Of a stretch of DNA of 8,899 nucleotides, positions 1-5,571 are shown piece by piece (position 1 is the first letter of the stretch; every line of letters begins with the position of its first letter). The DNA lies in contig JAQGHJ010000059.1 of NCBI GenBank assembly GCA_028288905.1, forward strand, positions 1 to 8,899. The letters are read 5' to 3'. The DNA comes from Phycisphaerales bacterium. Lineage in GTDB: Bacteria > Planctomycetota > Phycisphaerae > Tepidisphaerales > Tepidisphaeraceae. The position numbers and the translations under genes are program-made. The notes below the pieces were generated by a model. The model did not search any database and was not told the DNA's origin. It saw nothing but the letters and a program-made list of their open reading frames with translations.

Positions 1-1
1 A

Positions 2-877
2 GCGATCCAGCAGATCCCGCAGATCGTCGGCGGGCTGCCCGAGGTGCAGGCCGAGGTGAAGGCGGCCGTCGCCGCGGTCCCGGCCAAGGCGGGCGGCCCG
101 GCGACGGCGGCTGCCGGGGCCGCGTCAGGGGCGGTCGCGTCAGAGCTGAAGGCGGCGACCGCCCCGGCGACGACGCCCACGACCTTGGCGGCGGCGGCCG
201 TGCCCGCGGAACTTAACCCGCCGGCGACCCTGCCGGCCGGGCTCACCGCACCCGGCGCCCTTGCGGCCCAGGGGTCGACCAAGCTGTCCGCCTCGGCCCA
301 GGTGAAGGGCCTGCCGCCAGCCGGCGCCCCGGACCCGGCCAAGGCCGCCGCCACCGCGAAGGTCGTTCAAGGCCGGGCGGCCGGCGTCACGAAGGTGCAG
401 GAGGTCGGCGGGCTGGTCGGGCGGTTCATCTTGGCCGTGCTGGCGGTGTACGTCGTGTCGCGTCGAAAGCTGATCCGGCTGTTCCAGATCCCCGGGCTCG
501 TCATCATGCCGGTGACGTTCGCGCTGTGCGCGATCAACGGCATCAACTACCTGTACGTGGGCATCTTCCTGGCCGGGCTGGTAACGGTCGCCCAGTTGTC
601 CTTTTGGGGCAACTACCTGCCTCGGATGTACCCGCTGCACCTGCGGGGCACCGGCGAGTCGTTCGCGGCGAACATCGGCGGGCGGATGATCGGCACCCTG
701 TGCTTCGGCCTGACGCAGACCCTGGCCGTCGCCTTCGGCCCGGCCAGCCCTACGCCTGCCCAGGCGTCCCACACCTTGGCGTACACGGCGGCGGCCGTCG
801 GGTTCGGCGTCTACCTGATCGGGTTCGTGCTCAGCTTCTTCCTGCCGGAGCCGGGGGCGGACGTCGTTGAGGATTAG
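2..877 (+). CDS. MFS transporter, C-terminal part (5' end beyond window)
   Basis: The frame is open from the left edge to a TAG at 875-877, giving 291 residues; the true start lies outside. Residues 1 to about 132 are a low-complexity, Ala/Pro/Thr/Val-rich hydrophilic stretch. They are followed by membrane spans at roughly 136-152, 163-179, 182-202, 225-246 and 258-281. Between spans, at 204-228, is a loop with Arg-Gly-Thr-Gly-Glu followed by a Gly-Gly-Arg, which resembles the short cytoplasmic loop of MFS metabolite/H+ symporters (typically RGTG…G.GR). The protein should sit in the inner membrane and move a small solute; the substrate cannot be told. The long insert seems to lie within the transporter, ahead of the last helices, rather than at a terminus. 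The call as a membrane transporter is fairly sure and the MFS assignment good. It ends convergently with the gene at 997-1503. Confidence 0.75.
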   Translation, partial: AIQQIPQIVGGLPEVQAEVKAAVAAVPAKAGGPATAAAGAASGAVASELKAATAPATTPTTLAAAAVPAELNPPATLPAGLTAPGALAAQGSTKLSASAQVKGLPPAGAPDPAKAAATAKVVQGRAAGVTKVQEVGGLVGRFILAVLAVYVVSRRKLIRLFQIPGLVIMPVTFALCAINGINYLYVGIFLAGLVTVAQLSFWGNYLPRMYPLHLRGTGESFAANIGGRMIGTLCFGLTQTLAVAFGPASPTPAQASHTLAYTAAAVGFGVYLIGFVLSFFLPEPGADVVED

Positions 878-891
878 GGCAAGGTTGCCCT
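876..891. terminator. Hairpin overlapping the stop of the MFS gene
   Basis: AGGGCAA at 876-882 and TTGCCCT at 885-891 are perfect complements; a realistic fold is a 6-bp stem with a 4-base loop. The left arm includes the last two bases of the TAG stop. Only two T residues follow (891-892), so it is not a classical intrinsic terminator. It lies in a convergent gap and could serve both strands. Confidence 0.4.
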
Positions 892-978
892 TCCGCGTTA
901 CCGCGTGCGTAGCGCCGGCTGTGCCACCCGTCGGGTGCGAAAGCGGTGAGTCGACTTCGGATCCGACGGTTGAACTCG

Positions 979-994
979 CGCGGGCGTGCCCGCG
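979..994 (-). terminator. Hairpin just after the stop of the 168-residue gene
   Basis: CGCGGGC (979-985) and GCCCGCG (988-994) are perfect complements around GT, best folded as 6 bp with a 4-base loop. On the minus strand it begins two bases after the TAA (997-999). There is no U-tract. A 3' end or RNA-stabilising hairpin is the simplest reading. Confidence 0.4.
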
Positions 995-996
995 TC

Positions 997-1503
997 TTAG
1001 CGGGTGGCCGTGGCCATGACGGCCAAGGAAGGTGCCGGCAGCGTTGCCCGTGCCACGGAGGCCCGCCGGCCCGTAGACCGCATCTGCCGCGGGTACTTCA
1101 TCGCGAAGTACGCCCGGAACCGGGACCCGTTCCGGTGGGCGGCGAAGTCGGCGCACAGTTCCCGCGGCGTCGGCCGGCGGCCCAGCCGGGTGCCGAGCAG
1201 GTACTCCTCTTCCCGGAGCCATTGGAGCTGAAGGGCGTGGTATTGCCGCTCGGCCCGCGCGTCCGCCGGGATGAGCCGGTCGTACCCGGCCAGCCGGGGA
1301 TCGGACATGCGTTTGATCCGGGCGACGATCAGGGCGTCGGCCGCATCCGGCAAGACGGCCATTTCCTCCGCCGTGAGCACCCGGGCGATGTACCCGAGCC
1401 GCCGCGGCGGGAACCGGCGGCGCAGCTCCTCCTCCACCCCCGGCCGGTGGTACGCCGAACCCGACCGCGAACACGGCCGAGCCTGCTGCTGCACCGTCAC
1501 CAT
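997..1503 (-). CDS. Conserved-looking protein of unknown function, 168 aa
   Basis: I do not recognise the family. The start at 1503 (ATG) is chosen because GAGAGGGA lies seven bases upstream; the frame extends to 1572 but has no comparable ribosome site there. The protein is soluble, with no signal peptide or membrane span. Residues 1-35 are basic and polar; 44-70 look helical (acidic, then Ala/Ile/Arg-rich). The core, about 84-138, holds Trp95, a Glu-rich helix, YLLG at 101-104, LGRRPTPREL at 107-116 and an aromatic/basic end RFRAYFAMKYP at 128-138. This strongly patterned stretch, ending in a loose Ala/Arg tail, is what marks it as a real gene. It lies 75 bp downstream of the receiver at 1579-1953 on the same strand, so co-transcription is likely. 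A role in that signalling circuit, for example as a small adaptor or regulator, is only inference. Confidence 0.7.
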   Translation of the reverse strand: MVTVQQQARPCSRSGSAYHRPGVEEELRRRFPPRRLGYIARVLTAEEMAVLPDAADALIVARIKRMSDPRLAGYDRLIPADARAERQYHALQLQWLREEEYLLGTRLGRRPTPRELCADFAAHRNGSRFRAYFAMKYPRQMRSTGRRASVARATLPAPSLAVMATATR

Positions 1504-1510
1504 TGTGTTT

Positions 1511-1518
1511 TCCCTCTC
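1511..1518 (-). promoter_or_regulatory. Ribosome binding site deciding the start at 1503
   Basis: On the minus strand GAGAGGGA ends seven bases before the ATG at 1503. It favours this start over in-frame starts further upstream, which would otherwise add 23 residues of Gly/Asn-rich sequence. Confidence 0.6.
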
Positions 1519-1578
1519 CGACTTGCCGATGTGTTCGCCGCCGTTTCCGCCTGTCGACCCGCCCGCCGCCACGGCCGC

Positions 1579-1953
1579 TCAAACGTACTTTTCGACCATC
1601 GCCTTGAGTTCGTCGTACCCAAAGTGCCCTTTGACCATGTAGTCCTGCGCGCCGAGTTCCGTCGCCTCGCGCCGGGTCGACGGGTCGCCGATCGCCGAGC
1701 ACATCACCACCGGGATCGAACTGAACCGTGGGTCATCGCGGACCGCCTTCAGCACCTCGAACCCGCCCAGCCCGGGCATCATGATGTCGAGGAGCACCAG
1801 CCCCGGCGGGGACCGACGAATCGCCTCCAACGCTTCGACCCCGTCCAAGGCGTACGTCGCGGACCGACCGCAAAGCTCGAGCATGCGGACCATGATCGCG
1901 CAGAGGTCGGGGTGGTCGTCTACCACGAGGACTGTGTTCGTCTCGTCAGCCAT
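1579..1953 (-). CDS. Single-domain response regulator (CheY-like receiver), 124 aa
   Basis: The whole protein is one receiver domain: beta-1 LVVDD with acidic Asp12-Asp13, phospho-acceptor Asp56 in LLDIMMPG, Ser86 as the switch Ser/Thr, and Lys108. These are the residues needed for Mg2+-dependent phosphotransfer from a histidine kinase. There is no output domain, so it should act by protein contact in the cytoplasm. One oddity is that Lys108 is followed by Gly rather than the usual Pro, in a VKG.F context. The ATG at 1953 is preceded by GAGGAA four bases upstream. The gene downstream (997-1503) follows after 75 bp and may be its partner. No kinase is encoded in the window. The domain call is secure; the pathway is unknown. 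Confidence 0.93.
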   Translation of the reverse strand: MADETNTVLVVDDHPDLCAIMVRMLELCGRSATYALDGVEALEAIRRSPPGLVLLDIMMPGLGGFEVLKAVRDDPRFSSIPVVMCSAIGDPSTRREATELGAQDYMVKGHFGYDELKAMVEKYV

Positions 1954-2316
1954 CGTGTTCCTCGGATATTAGCCGCAACTCCTTCATCGGGCACACGACC
2001 GAATTCCCCTACGCCGTCAACAGAACTGCGTTAATGGGGCTGACAGGATCAAGAGGGACCACCGAAAGGATAGGGATTGCCAGCGACGGTCGGGTCGACG
2101 CCGTCCCAAGCGGCAACCGCGTTCAGCAAGTCTTCACACCCCTGGCGAACCCTTACCCATCCGGGTTTAAAGCCGGGTCCGCCGCATCGAACCGACTCAT
2201 CCTTACGGACGTAGCGTCGTGGCGAGCGTCCGCAGCCGTAAGCCCAGATGCGTCCGCACACGGTTTGCCGATTTTGTTAAGATGAGCTCGGTCGCACAAG
2301 GCTAAGGAAAAGGCAC
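1954..2316. other. 363-bp divergent intergenic region between two receiver genes
   Basis: No gene could be supported here. Open frames of 70 to 83 codons exist on both strands, but neither has a ribosome site or recognisable composition. The stretch is less GC-rich than its surroundings. It contains an imperfect 16-base dyad, CCGGGTTTAAAGCCGG, at 2161-2176 (one mismatched pair) and an AT-rich patch at 2271-2283. It must hold the promoters for both flanking genes; a regulator site or small RNA is possible but not shown. Confidence 0.5.
2255..2283 (+). promoter_or_regulatory. Candidate sigma-70-type promoter for the receiver at 2317
   Basis: CGCACA at 2255-2260 (matching the last three bases of TTGACA) and TAAGAT at 2278-2283 (four of six against TATAAT) are separated by 17 bases, within an unusually AT-rich patch. 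Transcription would begin about 25 to 30 bases before the ATG. The match is modest. Confidence 0.33.
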
Positions 2317-2730
2317 ATGGCAGAGCAAGCGGAACAGCCGTGCAAGGTGCTCGTCGTTGACGACCACGGGGATACGGCAGACCTCACGTCCCGCCTCCTG
2401 AGTTACCAGGGTTACGAGGTGCGGGTCGCGAACGGGTACCAAGAGGCGATCGAGGCCGCCCGTGCGGCGCGGTTCGACGTCATGGTGTGCGACGTCGGAC
2501 TCGGGGATGGGGACGGGTGCGACCTGCTCGCCGAGGTCCGGGCGATGTACGAGGTGCGGGCGGTCGCGCTGACCGGATACGGCATGAAGGCCGATCGGGC
2601 GCGGTGCGAACGAGCAGGTTTCGGCCACTTCCTCCTCAAGCCCGTCTCGCTCGAGGACCTTAAGGCTGCGGTCGATTCGGCGTCGGACGGGCTTCCGTGC
2701 GCCGACGTGGAGCGGGGCGTGAGCCTGTAA
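2317..2730 (+). CDS. Single-domain response regulator receiver, 137 aa
   Basis: One receiver domain spans about residues 9-125 and is followed by a short 12-residue tail. Visible landmarks are Asp15-Asp16 after beta-1 (VLVVDD), phospho-acceptor Asp59 (VCDVGLGDGDG), Thr86 in ALTGYG, and Lys108-Pro109. All the residues needed for phosphorylation are present. The ALTG, then Arg-Cys-(x2)-Ala-Gly-Phe, then Lys-Pro-Val pattern resembles receivers found at the C-terminus of hybrid histidine kinases, so it may work as a detached phospho-sink or relay; that is inference. The ATG at 2317 follows a purine-rich AAGGAAAAGG. It is divergent from the receiver at 1579-1953 and convergent with the M48 protease. 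It shares the same late-domain pattern and spacing with the third receiver at 4921-5292. Confidence 0.93.
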   Translation: MAEQAEQPCKVLVVDDHGDTADLTSRLLSYQGYEVRVANGYQEAIEAARAARFDVMVCDVGLGDGDGCDLLAEVRAMYEVRAVALTGYGMKADRARCERAGFGHFLLKPVSLEDLKAAVDSASDGLPCADVERGVSL

Positions 2731-2755
2731 GTGCGGCCGGTTCCCCGGCACTTAC
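2727..2755 (+). terminator. Strong hairpin overlapping the stop of the second receiver
   Basis: GTAAGTGC (2727-2734) is perfectly complementary to GCACTTAC (2748-2755), and the left arm contains the TAA stop. An alternative fold pairs GTAAGTG with CACTTAC and adds CCGG/CCGG around a TTCC loop, making 11 bp with a 3-base bulge. No T-run follows. Confidence 0.5.
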
Positions 2756-2827
2756 GTGCAGAAGGGGTACGTCTTGAGCCCGGTGGCCGCCCGACCTGCC
2801 GAATCGGCTCCGGTGCCACACTTGGAT

Positions 2828-2852
2828 TCGTCGACCGTGACGCGTTCGACGA
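2828..2852 (-). terminator. Inverted repeat downstream of the M48 protease gene
   Basis: TCGTCGA (2828-2834) and TCGACGA (2846-2852) are perfect complements with an 11-base loop. The repeat starts about 40 bases past the protease stop on the minus strand, in the 162-bp convergent gap 2731-2892. It has no U-tract, and a chance match is possible. Confidence 0.25.
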
Positions 2853-2892
2853 CTTCGACCCGAGGCACGGTGAGGCGGCGGGGGGAGTGTGG

Positions 2893-4587
2893 TTACCGCA
2901 CCAGCATCGGCACCACGTACGCCGCCGACGCGATCAGGACGAACAGCAGCAGCCCGTACAGCCGGCCCATCAGCCGGTCGAACCGGGTCGTCAGGGACGG
3001 GTCGGCGCTGATCGTGCGGAGGTAGTTCATCCGGGTCGGGATGCTACCGTGCAGCCAGTCGTGGGCGAGGTCGGTCAGCGAGCCGATCGTGTGGCCGATG
3101 TGGTTGATCACGCCCGGCCCGCGGCGGGCGCGGGCGTTCACCGGCATGTTGTTGATCGTCGCGACTCGGTGCAATGCCGACGCGAACAGTTGGGCCCCGT
3201 AGGTCCCGACGTGGGACGCGATCGGGGTGCGGCGCGGGCGGCCCTCATCACGGCGGGCGGCGCGGGCGGCCCGGTCGGCGGCGGTCATCCCGAGCAGCGG
3301 GGACAGCGCGTCGGCCCCGGCAGCCGGGTCGGCGGGGCGGGCGGCCTCCATCATGCGAGCCGCGTACACGTCCGCCTGCCGCTCGAACCTGCGGCTCAGG
3401 AACCCGAACACGAGCCAGAACGCCCCGGTCGACGCCGCCAGCGACAGAAGCGTCCACGCCTCCGCCGGGACCGGCAGCCTGGCCAGCCAGTCCTTCGCGA
3501 GCGCCGCCGGCCCGAGGGACACGAGCAGCATGATCAGGAAGAACACGACGTACCACGCCATGTGCCGGTGGACGACGTGCCCGACCTCGTGGGCGAACAC
3601 GGCCTCGACCTGTTCGTCGTCCATCCGCTCCAGCAGCAGGTCGCTCAGCAGCACGTACCGCACCCGCGGCACCAGCCCCATGACGGCCGCGTTCCCGACG
3701 TGGTGGTGGGTATGCCACACAAGGATGTCCCGGACCCGCATGCCGCTGCGGCGGCACAGGGCCTCGAGCCGGCGGCGGAGCGGGCCGTCCGGCATCGGGG
3801 ACGTCTGCAGGATCCGCCGGAGCACTTCCGGGGCGAGCAGGAACACGAGCCCTGCCGACCCGAGCCAGATCAGCCCCTCGGCTTGGTCCCGGGCGGCGTC
3901 GACGCCGGCGGGCCGGCGGGGCGGGGCAGCCAAGCGATCGGCGGCGGGCTCTCCACCGGCGGGGGCGTCCATCGCCTCCAGCGCGGCCGGCGGGGGGTCG
4001 AACTGCGGCAAGATGACGACGGCCGCCACGTCCCGTACCGCCACGATTAGCATGACCGGCAGCACGGTGAATAGCAGTTGCAGCCGGACGTTGGACAGCA
4101 GGTAGGCCCCGAGCCCTGGCGGGGCGTGGACCGGCAGCCCGTCGATCAGGCTTTCGGTGAGCCCCTGCTGGCGGAGCTCGTGGTCGAGCGGGAACTGCGC
4201 CCACCACAGCCCGACCCACGCCAGCACGGCCGGCAGCGTGCCCACGACCAACGCGGGCAACCAAGCCACCTGGAACCGGTTCAGCCCGAGCCCGTTCATG
4301 ACGAAGCCGGCCCAGCCGAGCGAGAACACGCCGCAGGCGAACCAACCGACGATGAACAGCCGGGCGACAAGGAGGACCCACCCGAGCCGGCGGGCGGACC
4401 GGGCGAACGTGCGGGCGGACACCCGCCGGGCGGCCACCCGGCACCAACCGCCGACCGCCAGCACCGCGACGAACTGGGCCGCCAGGAACAGCCCGACGCG
4501 CGGCAGGTCGTAGCCGGCCGCCGCCGGGCCTTCGGCCGCGCCGGTCATCCAGAGGAGGCAGACGAACAACAGCAGCAGGCGGGACAC
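2893..4587 (-). CDS. Integral-membrane zinc metalloprotease, M48 (HtpX/Ste24-like) family, 564 aa
   Basis: The zinc site His333-Glu-Val-Gly-His337 has catalytic Glu334, and the third ligand is probably Glu402 in FERQAD. This arrangement, HEXXH followed about 65 residues later by E..AD with hydrophobic helices between, is that of M48 proteases, which cut membrane or lipidated proteins at the cytoplasmic face. Likely membrane spans are at about 3-16, 31-49, 67-94, 107-130, 169-193, 238-256, 345-363, 377-398 and 544-563. A Pro/Ala-rich stretch fills about 196-235 and a basic, Ala-rich one about 415-460. At 564 residues it is much longer than typical HtpX (roughly 290) because of its extra N-terminal spans and C-terminal extension. 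The GTG start at 4587 is chosen for its ribosome site; a TTG at 4653 would add 22 residues. Its role in membrane protein quality control is inferred from the family. Confidence 0.88.
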   Translation of the reverse strand: MSRLLLLFVCLLWMTGAAEGPAAAGYDLPRVGLFLAAQFVAVLAVGGWCRVAARRVSARTFARSARRLGWVLLVARLFIVGWFACGVFSLGWAGFVMNGLGLNRFQVAWLPALVVGTLPAVLAWVGLWWAQFPLDHELRQQGLTESLIDGLPVHAPPGLGAYLLSNVRLQLLFTVLPVMLIVAVRDVAAVVILPQFDPPPAALEAMDAPAGGEPAADRLAAPPRRPAGVDAARDQAEGLIWLGSAGLVFLLAPEVLRRILQTSPMPDGPLRRRLEALCRRSGMRVRDILVWHTHHHVGNAAVMGLVPRVRYVLLSDLLLERMDDEQVEAVFAHEVGHVVHRHMAWYVVFFLIMLLVSLGPAALAKDWLARLPVPAEAWTLLSLAASTGAFWLVFGFLSRRFERQADVYAARMMEAARPADPAAGADALSPLLGMTAADRAARAARRDEGRPRRTPIASHVGTYGAQLFASALHRVATINNMPVNARARRGPGVINHIGHTIGSLTDLAHDWLHGSIPTRMNYLRTISADPSLTTRFDRLMGRLYGLLLFVLIASAAYVVPMLVR

Positions 4588-4596
4588 GCGGCCGGG

Positions 4597-4605
4597 CCTT
4601 CCTTC
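4597..4605 (-). promoter_or_regulatory. Ribosome binding site deciding the GTG start of the M48 gene
   Basis: On the minus strand GAAGGAAGG lies nine bases before the GTG at 4587. The hydrophobic residues immediately after that GTG (Leu-rich, like a signal anchor) also fit a true N-terminus. Confidence 0.6.
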
Positions 4606-4701
4606 GGGTGCGAGATACGGAACCGGCCCGGAACGGCCAGTCGCGCGAGGCAAAGGCTATTGCCCGACATGGCGTCCGCCACGTCCGGGCCCCGGCCCGA
4701 C

Positions 4702-4707
4702 AGTATA
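4702..4707 (-). promoter_or_regulatory. Candidate -10 element for the M48 gene
   Basis: The minus strand reads TATACT, a 5-of-6 match to TATAAT and identical to the -10 proposed for glyA. It would give a leader of about 105 bases. No good -35 sequence lies at 16 to 18 bases, so this rests on the -10 alone. Confidence 0.3.
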
Positions 4708-4920
4708 TACCGATCGCCTCCGTCCGGCGTTCGATCCCTCCTCCGGGTCCGGTAACGTGCCAAGTGAGTACGAACCGACGAGCCGCTGCGGCGGAAGGGG
4801 CCAGCACAGCTCACGATTTCAAGCGGAAACGTCAACCGTCGGGCGTCCGCTGTGGCCTTAGGTGGCTTGCCTCACCGAGCTGCAAGGTCCGCCATTTGGC
4901 CCGCGACTTGATGAGTCTCT

Positions 4921-5292
4921 TTAAGACTGCTTGAGTTGTCGGAGGGCTTGGTCCAACTGTTCGATCGTCACGGGTTTCGGGATGTGTTGTGAGAAGCCGG
5001 CGTCACGGCAGCGAGCGACATCGTCGGCGGTAGTGCTGCCGGTGAGGGCGACCCCGAGGCTTAGCCCGCGGCCGACCAACTGCTTCATCAGCTCGGTCCC
5101 GGTCATGTCGGGCAGTCCGAGGTCGACCACGGCACAATCGAACGACGGGTCCCCGGCCGCGGCCCGGGCGTCGACGGTTGCGAGCGCGGCCGCCCCGTCC
5201 GCGGCCGGCGTGACGGCGTGGCCGGAGAATCCCAGCAGCGTCGTCATCGCGCGCCGGGTGTCTTCGTGGTCCTCGACCAAGAGGATCAGCAT
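4921..5292 (-). CDS. Single-domain response regulator receiver, 123 aa
   Basis: The protein is a complete receiver and nothing else. It has the acidic pair Glu7-Asp8 (LLVEDHEDTR), phospho-acceptor Asp57 (VVDLGLPDMTG), Thr84 in ALTG and Lys106-Pro107. The frame continues upstream to 5463, but the ATG at 5292 starts directly at beta-1 and has GGAG four bases upstream, so the 57 extra Arg/Pro-rich residues are rejected. The Asp-to-Thr and Thr-to-Lys spacings (27 and 22) match the second receiver (2317-2730), as does the Arg-Cys-(x2)-Ala-Gly-Phe motif. Both belong to the hybrid-kinase-like branch and may be related copies. No kinase or output gene adjoins it. It is divergent from the zinc-ribbon gene at 5572 and 333 bp upstream of the protease, so a shared transcript is uncertain. 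Confidence 0.92.
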   Translation of the reverse strand: MLILLVEDHEDTRRAMTTLLGFSGHAVTPAADGAAALATVDARAAAGDPSFDCAVVDLGLPDMTGTELMKQLVGRGLSLGVALTGSTTADDVARCRDAGFSQHIPKPVTIEQLDQALRQLKQS

Positions 5293-5467
5293 TCCGCTCC
5301 GTCTCCCTCGTTCCAAATCGGGCTGTGGCGGGGTCGCAGCCGTGCGATCGTCCCGTGGGGCGTCGATCCGATTCCGCACCCCCATCGGCTCTACGCGTCC
5401 CGCGGGAAGCGAGTTCGGCTGGCGGTTGTTCGGGATCGTGTCCGAACGCGGCTCCCACTGCAAGAAC

Positions 5468-5488
5468 CTAACGCGGACGCGACGTTAG
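5468..5488. repeat. Inverted repeat in the 279-bp divergent gap
   Basis: CTAACG (5468-5473) and CGTTAG (5483-5488) are perfect 6-base complements with a 9-base loop. They lie about 85 bases before the zinc-ribbon gene and 175 bases before the third receiver, in the gap 5293-5571, which has no gene. It could be an operator or a leader hairpin; chance is not excluded. Confidence 0.25.
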
Positions 5489-5571
5489 CCAAAGGGACCC
5501 TCCCAAAATCCTGGGATGCCGGGTCGGCGGCGCGTCGCCCGCCGGGGCGTGCGGGAGTACCCTCGGCAGCC

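Larger units (their letters stand above)
4588..4920. other. 333-bp intergenic region between the third receiver and the M48 gene
   Basis: Both flanking genes read leftward. No coding frame here has a ribosome site or protein-like composition. The only clear signals are the protease ribosome site at its left end and an AT-rich TATATA patch at 4703-4710 in otherwise GC-rich DNA. The third receiver's stop sits in the loop of a weak 5-bp inverted repeat at 4914-4928. Confidence 0.5.

Noticed and set aside
140..1702. 520-codon minus-strand open frame across the MFS gene, the gap and the next gene
   Set aside because: Arg/Gly/Pro/Ala-rich composition typical of an antisense shadow. It overlaps genes with real motifs in other frames and crosses a hairpin-rich gap.
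2011..2020. TTGACG on the minus strand as a -35 for the first receiver
   Set aside because: No acceptable -10 sequence lies 15 to 19 bases downstream.
2049..2285. Open frames of 70 codons (minus) and 83 codons (plus) in the divergent gap
   Set aside because: No ribosome site before either start, no recognisable domain, and the two overlap each other almost fully. Long open frames are common by chance at this GC content.
2731..4050. 439-codon plus-strand open frame opposite the M48 gene
   Set aside because: Composition is shadow-like (His/Arg/Pro/Gln-rich), and the opposite strand carries an intact HEXXH membrane protease.
4588..4653. N-terminal extension of the M48 protein from a TTG at 4653
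   Set aside because: The GTG at 4587 has a strong ribosome site at the right distance and leads straight into a hydrophobic segment. The extension is Gly/Pro/Arg-rich with no ribosome site.
5293..5463. 57-residue N-terminal extension of the third receiver
   Set aside because: The extension is Arg/Pro-rich and disordered. The ATG at 5292 begins exactly at the first receiver strand and has GGAG upstream.
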